From Misgurnus anguillicaudatus (Eukaryota; Chordata; Actinopteri; Cypriniformes; Cobitidae): a DNA stretch of 64,000 nucleotides. This document shows positions 32,286 to 44,133 of this stretch, piece after piece; position 1 is the stretch's first letter, and every line of letters starts with the position of its first letter. The stretch spans positions 4,466,501-4,530,500 of the forward strand of contig NC_073352.2 in NCBI RefSeq assembly GCF_027580225.2, given 5' to 3'. The position numbers and the translations under genes were made by a program. The notes below the pieces were generated by a model. It saw only the letters and a program-made list of their open reading frames with translations. It did not search any database and was not told the origin of the DNA.

Positions 32286-33085
32286 ACTGAAAACACCAGC
32301 TAAAACCAACCTAAGCTGGTTGGCTGGATATATCTGGTCTCCCAAACTGGTTTTAGCTGCTAAACTCTTTCCCCACATCATTAAAAAAAAAAATGGCCAG
32401 CCAGCACCAGCATTTTTTATGATTTTCAAATGCCTTCCAGAAAATGTTCTTCTTCATTTCATCCTACCTTCATTTGTTCTCTTTTTATCATCACTTATAT
32501 ATGGTTTCTTCAAAAATACCACATTTTGAACAAACAGCTAAGAGAAAGAGATAATTGCATTTTTGTAAAGGACTTTCGTTAGAGATCAGATTACATACAC
32601 AGAGTATTTACTGGTTTTGGATCAGTGGATGCTTCAGTGTTTTATAAGCTGGGTAAGAGCACCACCTAGTGGATAATAGCGGAAATATGGATTGCCGTAA
32701 AAACTTGTTTGCAGGAAAGCGTTTTCTCTTAACTGACAAGATAACTCGTCAATGGTGGGGAATGAGTTAAGCTTGTGTAGCAGGCTTTAGAGGGGTTTTG
32801 GCCACATTTTAGCTGATCAAGCTGGTCTTAGCAGGGTGGGAGACCAGCTGACCCATCAGCTAAAACCAGCTTACCCAGTAGCTTGACCAGGCTTGGTGGA
32901 CTAGCTTAAAACAGCCACTTCCATCATCAACCAGCAAAGACCAGCCAAACAGCTTAGACAAGCTGGTCAAGCTTCCAGCATGGTCAAGGTTGTTTAAGCT
33001 GGTGGGTCAGCTGGTCTTCAAGCCTGACCATCTAAATAGTGTCCAAAACCCCTCTAAAACCAGCATGTAACACAAGTTTAACCAG
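32286..33085. repeat. AGCTGGT-rich palindromic repeat block
   Basis: Dozens of AGCTGGT/ACCAGCT words occur on both strands, for example CAGCTAAAACCAGCTTACCC. 32766-32806 and 33040-33082 are inverse (both carry AGAGGGGTTTTGG on one strand). The left portion is interrupted by the element at 32363-32768. Confidence 0.8.
32363..32768 (+). mobile_element. MITE with ends AACTCTTTCCCC, copy 1
   Basis: The left end AACTCTTTCCCCACATCATT and right end CAATGGTGGGGAATGAGTT are inverse. Internal blocks GTAAGAGCACCACCTAGTGG and CCTTCCAGAAAATGTTCTTC recur inverted in copy 2 at 57845-58290. A partial third copy is visible at about 2658-2740. Confidence 0.75.
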
Positions 33086-33125
33086 GCTGGGAGATTTCAA
33101 TGGAAGCACAGAGCTTTACAAAAAT

Positions 33126-33385
33126 GACAGCAGCTGGCGTTTTTTTCCCCATGCTGAGCGCCAACGTTGAAAAATGTTCAACACTCAGCATGTCAATGTC
33201 ACTTTTCACTCAGCCGTCCAATCATTGTGAAGGAGGGGGAGGAACAATTCACCGGTGCATCATACAATAACTGATAAACAAAACAGAAGTATCACAGCAA
33301 CCAAATCCTTTAGCTAAAAAAAGGCTGGCAAGTGCCCACAGCTGGTGTTTTTAAATGCCTTGGTGTACATGCCCCTTAAATAAAA
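33126..33385. repeat. Repeat with CAGCTGGCGTTTTTT / GCTGAGCGCC words
   Basis: CAGCAGCTGGCGTTTTTTTC, CATGCTGAGCGCCAACG and TTGGTGTACATGCCCCTTAA resemble a segment at about 59330-59465 (GCTGAGCGTGAAAAAAAGTG, TTTGGTGTGCACGCCCCCAG). Likely one dispersed family; ends are not defined. Confidence 0.4.
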
Positions 33386-34211
33386 CAAGGCCACAATATA
33401 TTATAATGTACAATATAGAAAAATAGTCTAATGTGTGAAAAATATGCCCTGACATTATTGCTCAGACTGATGCCAGTTGAAAGCTGAACTAATTTTTATT
33501 TTATTTTAGTCTTGGATACACCCGTCCTCATAAATCCAGCATCACACTAAAGGAAAAGTTTACGCTGTGCACATAAATCTTTTCAAAAGTATATCTGTTA
33601 GCTTAATTAATTAATTTAAAAACTGAATGTGTTATAAGACAACCTCTTTGATTTTCCTGTAGTTTCATTCTGAATTGTAATGCCTGTTGGCTTATTCCTC
33701 AATGAAGAGAGCTCCAGTACACTCATGAACTCCCGATCAGGACATCTGATACCATCAACAGTACAATGAACAAACACACCTCTGTTAAAGACTTCTGAAT
33801 AAACAAAGCAAAACAACAACAAAGGGTCTGTACCCTTGAAGCCGGATGACGGGGTCATAGAGACAGATTTAGAAATAATATGGGGTCAACATTTCCTTGG
33901 GAACAGGGGGTAATATTTCCATGTTTACTGCTTGGAAATAGATTTGTTATAGCTTAATAGAGCTTCATCCTTCACTCAGATATTCGCTTTATTCTGATTA
34001 CACTAATTCTTGTATGGGAACATACAAAAAACGCAAGTATTACAGCTCAGAACAAAGTTAAAAAATCTTATAGAAGACAAAAAATATGCAACAAATGCAA
34101 CTAGAGTAGAAATGGCTGAAGGTTTTTCGAATAAACACATTATACAGAATCTATACATATGCACACACGCACATATACTGTACACACAAAAGTGTAAATG
34201 TCTTGTCTTAC
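33386..34211. other. limch1 intron, nothing recognised
   Basis: No bounded repeat or supported exon. Confidence 0.4.
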
Positions 34212-34306
34212 TTGTTGGAAGGATCTTGAAGATCTCCTGGATCAAACAGCTGAAAGCCCTTCAAACCCAGTTCCTCACAACCCTTCAGGAAGAGCGCCAC
34301 ATTATC
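34212..34306 (-). CDS. limch1: limch1 exon: CH domain, third part
   Basis: 95-nt exon with acceptor TTTTTAG and donor GTAAGA, starting phase 0 and ending with two bases (AA) of the next codon. It encodes [20 protein letters not shown] then [11 protein letters not shown], the CH segment carrying the DN-x-x-FL-x-GC and GDLQD motifs typical of the family. It joins the 31-nt exon at 27079-27109 to give SNKGQDG. A (TC)n tract lies about 180 bases upstream in transcript sense. Confidence 0.95.
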
Positions 34307-34491
34307 CTAAAAACATACACATGCGTGAGTGAATCCCACACAAACACAGCTTCAACACTAACTGAACACACAATAAAGCATTAAAGAGTGAACCGATGCC
34401 AGTGGTTTTGGGCATCAACTGCCTGTGCACTGAAAACAAGTCACTCTCACAGCACGTTTATATGATACAGTCTACCTCAGGTGCTGGAATG

Positions 34492-34515
34492 TCTCTCTCT
34501 CTCTCTCTCTCTCTT
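34492..34515. repeat. (TC)n microsatellite
   Basis: About twelve TC units. The following 34516-34780 is a pyrimidine-rich, less AT-rich block with no repeat ends and no supported exon on either strand. 34781-35942 is plain intron; the words near 34875-34960 (GGGTTCAAACC and GTGACTTACAGTGCATTCAA) may be a worn SINE. Confidence 0.85.
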
Positions 34516-35942
34516 TCAGGTGACTCAAAGTCTTTTGTGCGAGTTTGCAATCTGAGCCGTCTTATCCGCTCAGCTCCGCTCTCATCCACTGCGCTCTTGT
34601 TCTCAGCTTCAGTGAAAAAGCTTGCTCGCTCTCTATTTCTTTCTCACCCTCTCTCTCACTTTCACTCTCTCTCCAGCGGACCTGGAAGGGTGGCACAGTT
34701 TCCTGTCCCTGGTGATTGTTGTCCCACTGTTGTTTTTATTGAAGGGACAATACTTACGTTTACATGAAAGAGAGAGAGACCTGCCCATATTCATGTCCTT
34801 TACATTGTGGTTCAAACCCTGACACAAGTGGCATTTTTAAATAGGTTTACTGTACATTATTCAAGCATTGCTTTAACAGTGCAAAGGTTTTGGGTTCAAA
34901 CCAAGGGACTCGTTCCAACCCAAAAACACGTTTATCTAAAGTGACTTACAGTGCATTCAATGTGCAAATGATATGATCATTATAACAACTGAGCTAACAT
35001 TTCTGTCAAACTTTATATTAAATATCTTAATTGTGTGCTTAAATAAGAATAAAGCACAGTCTAGTTCACTTCATAGCATTCAGCCCATAAACCACTCACA
35101 GGAAAGAAAGGCCAAAGTGAAAGGTTGTAAATAAGGACAATAGACAATAATTCCATTTATTAACTTTGTGATTAGAATTGACATCTGGTGTTTATAAAAT
35201 CATAAAACAAACTTGCTGGATATCTTTCAAAAATCTACTGGCACAAACCTCACAAACCTCTTGCTCAGACAAGCTCACTGTAAGAGCACAGGTTACAGTG
35301 TAAACACAGCGTTGTATGGATAACAGAAATGTATTGAACATGACTCCCAGAAGATGCATGAAGTCACTCAATCACATTCAAGCGTGTTATGAAAATATTT
35401 ATTTATTTTGTGTGCAATATGAAACAATAAACAGCATTCTGGTTAGAGTTGTATTACGTTTCCCCATGTGTACTTATAATATTACTAAAGCATTTTGTTA
35501 AAAAAACATACACAAATGAAGTAATTTCAACCCTGTTTTTTATCCTCACTTCCAAACATAAACATAAAGTTCTGTTCTAGTCTGTGCAAACACTGCAACA
35601 TTTTTACTCTTTTAAACAGAAAATTTCACACTAAATAAAGCACTTACTGCCACCAATTATGAGCACACATTATCCATAAAATACCAGCGTATTTCTAACA
35701 CATCTGCTTGTGTATACATGCTACTGTGCTTTCTCATTAAGCAATTGTAATTTTCTGCTTTTACTTCAAAGCATCTTATAAGAAGATGCAATGTAATGGA
35801 AGTGATGAGGCTGGAGTCTAGAATCTACTAAACCTAACAAAGCAAACGAAACAGACAATGAAACTTAAACTCACAAAAGTAAATATGTTCGTCAAGCTCA
35901 TATGCTACAAATTCAGTGGATCCAAGGGGTCAGACCAATTAA

Positions 35943-37575
35943 AGGGAAACTTCACCCATTTGCATTAAGCTTTGTACCGTTAGAACCCCAGTCATGTTTT
36001 TGAATGGTCGTGCACCATTCCCTCAGTTTCCCCTGAGAGGGGAGAAATACTGATTTCAGTGAGGCACTTCCTTCTTTCAATGATGTAAAAATCGTCATTT
36101 TGCGTCATTGAAAGAAGGAAATCCTGTATCTCTATTGAGTGTGAAAGACTACAGACACTCATTCCTCATTTTTCCAAGGTGGGGGCTATGGGTGGGACCC
36201 ACTCGCGCTTCAGACCAATTACAGATAAGTGGGTGGGACTTACGAAAATATACGAACACAGACCGAACAAAAACGATCAGCCGCCATCTTTATGCTAAGC
36301 TAAGCTAAAAAGAAGCTGTGGAGCGAGCCGAATTCATTTTACAATAACAGTGGAAGTTAATCAATATTACATGGAAGAGGGTGATTTTACAAGCGTGATG
36401 CTCTAATCCGCTGTGCATTGCACCTTTATGAGCCACAATACTGCAAAGAGCTGAGGCAGATGTAGGAACAGAAGCCTGAGGAGTAGGCCGGAGCCTGGGC
36501 GTCGGCTGGGTAGAGGAGCCCGGTGAAGAAGCAGCAACCATCGGCCTCTGCTGCGTAGAGAAGCTTGCCTGTTCTCTCGCTGTGTGGCTTCTTTATAACA
36601 TTTCTGCATCAGATAAGGATATGGACGTTTGTTTGGTGAAGGTTTCTATGCAAGAGAGGAACTTTGCGCGCGTTTGGAACGTTTATTTCACGGACATGTT
36701 TCGGTTTACGAGCAGACGCGCTGCGGAGTATATAAGCTTGGACGGACTCGCGCCGTTTGCTTTCGGTTTAACATTTCTGGATCAGATAAGGATATGGACG
36801 TTTGTTTTGTGAATGTTTCTGGTCGCGTGCTTATTTCAAAGACGTGTTTCGGTTTACGAGCACAAGCTCCAAGAGCTGAGGCAGCGCGTCTGTGGAGATA
36901 TTGTGCAGGGGACGCGTTTGTGTGGAGGATGCAGGGATAAACGGACGTCTGACTAAAGTGAGTGTTAATATTTTCTTTGTTATACTAACGTGGCATTTAT
37001 GTACACAATAGCATATCTGAGCGGGGTTTTATATGTCTATATTGTGAGAGCAGTGAGGCCAATAATAACACAAATGTAATTACAGTAAACAAGAGACAAA
37101 AAGAAAATTGGTAAAACTAAATAAACATTTAAATTGCATACACTTTTTTTAAGTACTTGGAAAGACATTTGTACTGCGGATCTGAAACCGCACGTTACTG
37201 TTTGAATAAGACTTTGCTACACACCAGGCCAGAGTGTTATTGTGTGTACCACAATGTAACATCACGTTTAAAAGTAAATCATGATTGGTGTCAGTCAGAC
37301 ACAGTGGTGGTGGCTATTTTCTTTGTTTTACTAACGTGGCATTTATGTACATAATAGCATGTCTGAGCCGTGTTCCGAGTAATGGGAGTGGCTTGCAGAG
37401 CTGTGCATTGTGGTGCATAGTGGCAGTTGTAGTTTTTCATACAAATGTGCTCTAAAGTCACATTTTGTCTTTTCTCTGTCAAATAGGCACAAAATTCTAC
37501 ATTTATGTTACATTTTGACTACAAATATGACTCACTTTCCATAAAGATTAATGTTCCTATCGGTGAAATGGCCCT
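35943..37575. mobile_element. 1.6-kb element, TTAA target, internal direct duplications
   Basis: TTAA at 35939-35942 and 37576-37579 flanks AGGGAAACTTCACCC and GGTGAAATGGCCCT. Interior: the block AGATAAGGATATGGACGTTT recurs at about 36613 and 36784 with shared CGTGTTTCGGTTTACGAGC-type text after each (period about 172). ACTAACGTGGCATTTATGTA recurs at about 36984 and 37330. Open frames here follow these repeats and show no known domain. Confidence 0.8.
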
Positions 37576-37603
37576 TTAAATTCATAAAAAAATAACCTTA
37601 CAT

Positions 37604-38344
37604 GTAGCCTAGAAATCTAGACGCACCCTAGCGGCCGCAAAATATATTTGCTGCCAGGGTTTAGTCTAGGCACTCACAATACACTTAACAGCTCCAAAAA
37701 ACAAAATTTGATCAGGCCAATCACATGTGTAGCGTCTGTGGGGCGGGCTTAACATGATGACGACAGAGCTGCCTGCGACGGTTCCTACTTGAAAACAAAG
37801 AATGGCTGCTGCTGCTGGCGAACAGCTTTCTTTTGAAGCGGCTTTGGCCGCGACTCTGGAGGACTTAGACTTATGTTTTTCTTTGAGAGAAGAGCAAATA
37901 ACCCTACTGAAGTCCTTTTTAAGCAAGAAAGATGTGTTTGGAGTTCTGCCGACTGGTTACGGTAAAAGTTTGATATACCAATTAGCTCCACTGGTGGGGA
38001 AACGCATGGGACTCAGCCACAATCCGCTTGTGATTGTTGTTTCACCATTGATAGCGCTTAACCAGTGGTGGATGAAGCTCATCTCACGTACAAATGGTAA
38101 ATATATATTTAGCCATAAATTAGATATTCAACAATTAATCTATACTGTATGACGGTGGATGTAACTGTTAGCCTACGCTCTAACTACGTCACCTTCTTCG
38201 TTGCTCTGATTGGTCATAGTGCTATCCTATTGCGTGCAGAGGCATTTTGAGGGACAACCTTAAATCCTGCCCCTTGCACTGAGCCGTTTGTGTGAAGAGT
38301 TGCCAGACCTTACATCTTGATGTAGGTCTGGCTAACCAGGCTAC
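37604..38344 (+). mobile_element. Repeat with captured RecQ-like helicase exon
   Basis: The ends GTAGCCTAGAAATCTAGACG and GGTCTGGCTAACCAGGCTAC are imperfect inverses, with a similar CTTACAT/ATACAT word outside each. The unit has higher GC than its surroundings and contains a helicase-like exon. Boundaries are approximate and the superfamily is not assigned. Confidence 0.5.
37802..38096 (+). pseudogene. RecQ-like superfamily II helicase, N-terminal exon fragment
   Basis: The frame begins MAAAAGEQLSFEAALAATLE and contains LREEQITLLKSFLSKKDVFG, then VLPTGYGKSLIYQLAPLV (Walker A motif GYGKS) and NPLVIVVSPLIALNQ (RecQ motif Ia-like SPLIAL). These are helicase motif 0 (Gln of REEQ), motif I and motif Ia in the right order. 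After LNQ a two-base shift would restore a reading of the form VDEAHLTYK, so a small frameshift is likely. It ends at AATG|GTAAAT, a splice donor; no further helicase exons follow. Probably part of a transposon-borne helicase rather than a host gene, because it lies in a repeat on the opposite strand inside a limch1 intron. Confidence 0.65.
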
Positions 38345-38708
38345 CATACATGTAGTCCTCCTCCATCAAACCACTGTAGGCAGTCTGGGTTTGGAAAGGT
38401 AGCACTGCCACTGATACAAACTACAATTATGCCAATACACAAAAATGATGATGAACAAAGCACACTAAAAGAATAAACACATTTTCACTGTAAGTTTGTT
38501 CCTATTTCACAATAACAGCAAAGTCAACTGGCCATGTCACCATCAGCCCAAGAGACATTTGATGAACAGACTCAAGGGAGGAATTGTGACAGCGCAAAGT
38601 TATGTCACCAACATTTATAATTACATGCATGACTGTGCACTTGGATTTCTGCACCTGTCAGCTTTCAATGGCTGAATCCAGATACTATAAAATATTTTTA
38701 CAACCATA

Positions 38709-38811
38709 CCATAGAAGAACCATTTTTGGTTCCTCAAAGAACCTTTCAACTTTTCTTTTGGAACCATTCAGCCAAAAATGGTTCTTTCATGGAGCACCTT
38801 TAATTTTAAGC
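38709..38811. repeat. AAGAACC repeat (small foldback)
   Basis: AGAACCATTTTTGGTTCCTC and GCCAAAAATGGTTCTTTCAT pair with each other, and AAAGAACC words recur. This is a common fish dispersed repeat. 38812-39510 shows nothing else definable. Confidence 0.6.
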
Positions 38812-39510
38812 GTGTATGCAGAATTCGTCCCATGTTTTCTTTGCCTCAGCCTGCCAGCCAAGAATAATAGCAATGTGCTGACACCTGTATAAAAAGGAAC
38901 TGCAAGAAACAAAAAAAATGTTGGTGGTGGAGAAACACAAAAAATAAGGTGCAGATTGTTAAGATAAAATGCGTGGAAGAACAATGCAAAAAATGTTTAA
39001 ATTAAATCCAAAAAGAATCATAGAAGACCCACACAGAATACTGTAACAGAAATTACAACACTTACAAGACCACACTAAAATACTGGAATTAAAAACCCAA
39101 TGTAAACACAGAGGTGAAGCCTCAATCACATACTGTTATTACAGCAAAAGAATAGTAGATATATCAAAACAGGGGTCAAGACTGAAGACAGGAGAGCACG
39201 AGGTACGCATAACACAACACAGGTCATGTGACTCTCCACACAGACACAAGACAAGAGGCTTGTTTGACTTCATGTGGCGCTGCGCAGACCGATCGGCGGC
39301 TGACTTGAAGCAGTGCATGCCGGTTAGTAATTTTTGTCCGACTTGAGCTGGCGCTGAACATAGATATGTATAAAGAGTAGATGTCTCGCCCGCGTTGCTG
39401 GCCAATTGAGTAAAACGTCCGCATTTGGCGGCCATCTTACCACAAGCAGCTCGCTCACTCATAGCGTTGAGTTTTAATGGTGCGTGTACTTTTAAATGAT
39501 AATAACTTTC

Positions 39511-39646
39511 TACCGATTTTCAAACGGTTTGGTTCGTTATAAACGTCAAAGATGTACCTATGACACTGCATACTTATACAAAAAATACATGAATTATAGC
39601 CACGTTAAAAACGTTTGTAAGAAACCAAACCGTTTGAAAATTGGTA
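39511..39646. repeat. Small palindromic element
   Basis: TACCGATTTTCAAACGGTTT-GGTTCG is inverted at 39620-39646 (CCAAACCGTTTGAAAATTGG-TA). Arms are 26-27 bp with a 75-bp spacer. It directly abuts the truncated left side of the short Harbinger copy. Confidence 0.8.
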
Positions 39647-39664
39647 GAAAATTAAGCAAATGAC

Positions 39665-40112
39665 TCTTGCGCCAGGCGCAAATCAATAAGGGGTTGGTCT
39701 GAAGTAGGTTCATTATTCATAGGTGTGGTTTGGGCGTAACGTCAAATAAACCAATCAGAACGTCATCCAACATTCCCTTTAAAGTGTGTGCGCGTTGTGC
39801 ACACTATACATTATGGTCAAGCATGCGCCCTTAAAATAACATAATGAACCACGCGCAACGCGCCACTGACTTTATACTAGTTTTTTTCTGGTCAGTGGCG
39901 CAATTGTTTTTTGAAACTGCAAAATAGCATCAGGGATGGTTTGCGCCGGAACACGCCTCCTTTTTGCGCTGAACCGCCCAGGGAGCGCAACTTCATTCCC
40001 TAGTTTGCCGACGTGCGTCTGTGGAGGGAAAAACCCGCTGTGCGCTGGTGCAAAATACGAATGATACATGCGTCACTGACAAAGTCAATTGCGCTGGATG
40101 CAAGATAGGGCC
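39665..40112. mobile_element. Short Harbinger-type copy (internal-deletion derivative)
   Basis: From TCTTGCGCCAGGCGCAAATC to CAAGATAGGGCCC this matches the longer element at 51472-52697, but jumps at TTCCCTTTAAA from the long copy's position of about 51680 to about 52378 (GTGTGTGCGCGTTGTGCAC). The Myb-like gene is therefore absent. The left terminus is truncated. Confidence 0.88.
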
Positions 40113-42620
40113 CCTAGTCTTTATACATATCTATGGCGCTGAAGGCATGTGACTGACAAATGGTTTTAAAGTACCGCGAGAGCCTTTCGAGAGTAGCCGG
40201 CTACCTCTCCACAGCGGCTGCATGGAGTTCTGATGACGACACAGCTCGTCGTGATTGGTCGCCTTAATGGTGATGACAACGTTCATGTGCGTTTTTATGT
40301 TTAATCTAACCTTGAGTTCCACTAATAAACATTATAAATTCATGTTTTTATAACAGGTAAAACACGTTAATATACATTCATATTTTTCCTATTCACATTA
40401 CTGGAATCAATTTTAGTCTAAAATCATCAACCTTGGTTGGCGTATAGCTTATTGGCTAACGTCACATTCTTACACCATATCAACAATGTTGTTGTTTTGT
40501 TGCTGATATGCCGGTGAAGATGGCAGCAATGAATCAAGCTGAGAATGCCAACCTTCTCCGTTTCTGATGTTGCTTCTTAGACACAGCAGTTCAGCACTGT
40601 GACTGTACACTGTTATATTGTAAGACAACATCGGCCCTGTATGCACCTGGTTTTAAGATGTGTTTGCCGTTATTGGATTACAAGTGGATGATGCTAAATA
40701 CAGGTGTAAACAAAGTCTAAACCGTTTTGGGCTCATCCACTTTCGATCAAATTCAGGAGTAATTGAAAACGCATTAGACCGGAATGCTTTAGTGGTGTAG
40801 AAGCTCATGTGGCTGAATGTGTGCGACCAGCCAAAAAAGACCTTTCCACCTACTGACATAATGTGTAATGTACCAAGTAATGGTGTAATGGTTTCTCTAT
40901 CGGTCCTGTCTTCTAGCTTTAACAAAAGCAGAAGAACATACTTGAAGTAATTAGGACAGAATCGTGAATGAATGTGTCTCTCTCGTCCACTTGTGTTTGT
41001 TTAAAGTGCATCTGAACATCAGGTGTGAACAGGGAAATAAAGTGTGTTTGATTTCTGCAAAGACCAACAAAGTACTGCGAGAGCAATCTGAAAGCATACA
41101 GTACGCAGCAATCTATTAACCGCTCTCATGGTACTTTGATGTTACGCCAATGCAGTGTTGAAAAATAAAAAAGCACCATAAATCAGATCTGAACAGCTGC
41201 GATATAGTCAATCATTTAATTGTAGACAGTCAATCCTTTAGATCAAATATCAGTCGGGTAGATAATCGGATTTGGACTGGCAGTGTGAACACAGTGCAGA
41301 GTTTATGCAAACCACTTTCACATAATACATCACATCCCCTCAGACATGAGTAAGAAAGATCAAGCTTCATTTTGATTGTTTCCAACAAAATTTTTGAGAG
41401 ATACTGCAAATAATATGGTTGCTACAAACATGTAAAATTGATGGATCTATTTGGCTAAATCTTAGTTACAAGGATTCAAGAGTTTGGCAGAACTTAAAAA
41501 AACCTTTAGAAAATATGTACTGAGATTATTTACTCAATACACTTTAATTATGTTTCATGACTATTTTGATAAGAACATCCATCTAGTTTAATCCTTAAGC
41601 AAACACTGACAAAATCTTTTAAATATGTCAGGTATGTACTTCAGGCTCTCTGCTTGAGCATGCAATGAGAAACTAAAACTATACTGTATTATAGCAGTTA
41701 AATACGAAAACTAAGTTGGGTAAGCCTTCTGACTGTAGATACTAAACTGTATGAAAAACTTCAGCGGGTCCCATGAAGCAAAGAACAGGAAAAGGAAAGG
41801 GGAGTTAACCTGTTTTATTATGATGCAGGAGATAACATTACAGCGTGTTTGTACAATTTACACTTCAAGTGCCAAACAGACCCACAATTATCTTCTGCAT
41901 TCTTTTAAATGTCAGACTATAAAGCAATAATTCAACTTCTGATGTTTTTTTTTTCAGAACGATTCAAGTTGATTCAAGATCTGCAGGGCTGTAAAACAAA
42001 CATGCTTGTAAAGTTTATAAACTCTTAAATTCTCATGAAACTGAATGATGACAAGTCACGTATTAAAGGGTCTGTTTGGATTATCCAGAATACTTTGCAA
42101 TCAATTGAAATATTATCTGAAAAGTGTTTGCTTGTGCACTCAAATGCACTTTATAGAAAGAGGGACACGTCTGCCCTGTTGATGTCTAGACATACTTGTA
42201 TTAGATGGCATTTTGACATTCATGAAACCTTACACAGTTAGTGAATGATTTACAGAGGCATCTCTGTATTTCACTCTGTAAAAAATGCTTATACTGTGAA
42301 GCATTAAACAATTTTATAAAGTGTGATGTCTGCATCTTGCAAAGCTAATAAATGCAAAATAATGTCTTATAATGTCATTAAAGTGTGATGTGTGGCATGC
42401 GCAAAACAAATAAGCATCACCTATTTTTTTATGTCCACACCTTTTCTTGAAGCACTGAATATTTTTTTTATTAATGATTATTATTTTATTAATGTATTGA
42501 TCATATTTATTATTTATTTTGATGTGCGTTTTGCTACAACTTAAAAAATAAAGTTGACTACAACTATATTTTACAAGTTATAACAACTCATCTAGATTAA
42601 TAATAGCAAGTTAAAATCAC
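40113..42620. other. limch1 intron with repeat-like fragments
   Basis: Repeat-like wording at about 40640-41290 (CACCTGGTTTTAAGATGTGT, GGATTTGGACTGGCAGTGTG) suggests a worn transposon, but no clean ends were found. 41300-42620 is plain AT-rich intron. Confidence 0.35.
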
Positions 42621-43115
42621 TTATTACACGGCTCTCTGGAATGCTTGATTCTGATTGGTCAGTTGAGACATTTGCAGGTTCGTTCTTTTCGAATAATAAC
42701 CGCTCCAAAATAATAACGCATAGCCGGTACTACTTGCACGAGTAATATCGCTCTGCGCCAATAAAGATCAATAATGATTACTGTCTGTGTGGCGCCATCT
42801 TGTGACAAACACTCGACAACCACGACAAGAGACAGACAGCTTACTGAGACTGAACTTGACAAAATAGAGCATGACAGCTACGAAGCCATCACACAAAAAA
42901 ATACAGAATGGGGATTAAAACTTCTCAAAGAGAAAAAATGGAGACAAGTATGAAGCAGAGTATCTTTATAAGGTATTACGATCATTTTATGCATCTGTGC
43001 AAAGTTTCGCGGAAGGATAAAAATGTTAATTTAAAACAAATATGCCAATAAAATGTTTCAAATTCATATTCATGTCCAGGTTTTTTTTCTTATGTGGCAA
43101 GTAGCCGTGTAATAA
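42621..43115. mobile_element. MITE with TIR TTATTACACGGCT
   Basis: TTATTACACGGCT at the left is the inverse of AGCCGTGTAATAA at the right. The interior has GATTCTGATTGGTCAG and a GC-rich part but no coding frame of note. Confidence 0.75.
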
Positions 43116-43117
43116 GC

Positions 43118-43257
43118 GGGATAATGTAGAGGCAGCCGGTAGTTATTGGGAAATAAGCCCCTTCAGTGTGATACAAGACCCTCCGCTTCGCGTCGGGTCC
43201 TGATCACACTGTCGGGGCTTATTTCCCAATAACTACCGGCTGCCTCTACATTATCCC
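43118..43257. repeat. Hairpin with 44-bp perfect arms
   Basis: 43118-43161 (GGGATAATGTAGAGGCAGCC...) is the exact inverse of 43214-43257. Pairing continues inward imperfectly (CAGTGTGAT...GACCC with GGGTCCTGATCACACTG) to a loop around TCCGCTTCGCGTC. Confidence 0.95.
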
Positions 43258-43309
43258 TTACTTGTAAATCTACTGAGCCACTAAGGTGACATTATTAAAA
43301 AATCTAAAG

Positions 43310-43562
43310 TTTAGTTTCATGTGCTCACGTAAAACTTTCATGTGTTCACGCGAAACCAGATTTTGGTAGATTTGGTAGTTTTTTTAAGTTTAGTTTTGCG
43401 TGCTCACATAAACTTTCACGCGAGCAAGTGAAACGTGAAAGTTTAATGTGTGCACGCGATAGTTTCATGTGAGTACGCAAAACTAAACGCAATAGTTTCA
43501 CGTGCGCACGCAAAAGTTTCACGTGAGCGCGCGATAGTTTCACATGCCCACGCGAAACTAAA
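43310..43562. repeat. 21-bp minisatellite GTTTCACGTGNGCRCGCGATA
   Basis: At least five recognisable units run from about 43440 to 43562, with more diverged copies to the left. CACGTG and GCGCG cores recur. Because 21 is a multiple of three, one minus-strand frame stays open and reads a 7-residue repeat like KLSRAHV; this is a by-product. Confidence 0.9.
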
Positions 43563-44100
43563 CTTTATTTAATTTTTGCTCCATGTTCCCTTAAGGGCTC
43601 CATATAAATCCCAGTTGATTAAACAAAAAATTTTAAGGCTGCAAAGTTATTTTTTTACAGTGCATACATGTAATGTTGTTCTAGAATTTGTATAGAACTA
43701 CATATGAGCTCAGATGCAAAACCATTAAGCATATTCAAAGCGAACTAGCCAACTAGTAAAATATGTACAAATTCTTGAGAGATCAGCCTGAAAATACATG
43801 CAAGAATTCAGTTAATATCTTTATCTCATTTTCAACGGAGGTGGCATTTAGCGGCTTTTGCATCCGAGTCCTTATATAAACAGCGTAACATTGCAGCCTA
43901 TATTTTATAACAGGTTTCAAGTCATGAGCACACCAGCAATGCTATAAAATGCTGTCTAGGTAGGGAGCTCACCAGGAACTGGAACAGAGCTGACATGAGA
44001 TATTGTGTCTGATATTGTGTCTGACAAAAAGAGAGGAAGCATTCCAGAGCTTAATGTGCAATAAGATATTCCAATATAACTGTAGCCCAGGAATCAGAGA

Positions 44101-44133
<33 letters not shown>

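Noticed and set aside
34480..34830. Alternative limch1 promoter or first exon in the pyrimidine-rich block upstream of the 34212-34306 exon
   Set aside because: No open frame with a donor in a compatible phase on the minus strand, and no promoter motif or CpG cluster strong enough to claim it.
34870..34990. tRNA-derived SINE (B-box-like GGGTTCAAACC)
   Set aside because: No A box at the right distance and no clear ends; too worn to annotate as a separate feature.
36108..36940. Open frames in the core of the TTAA element
   Set aside because: They track internal duplications of a non-coding element and show no recognisable domain.
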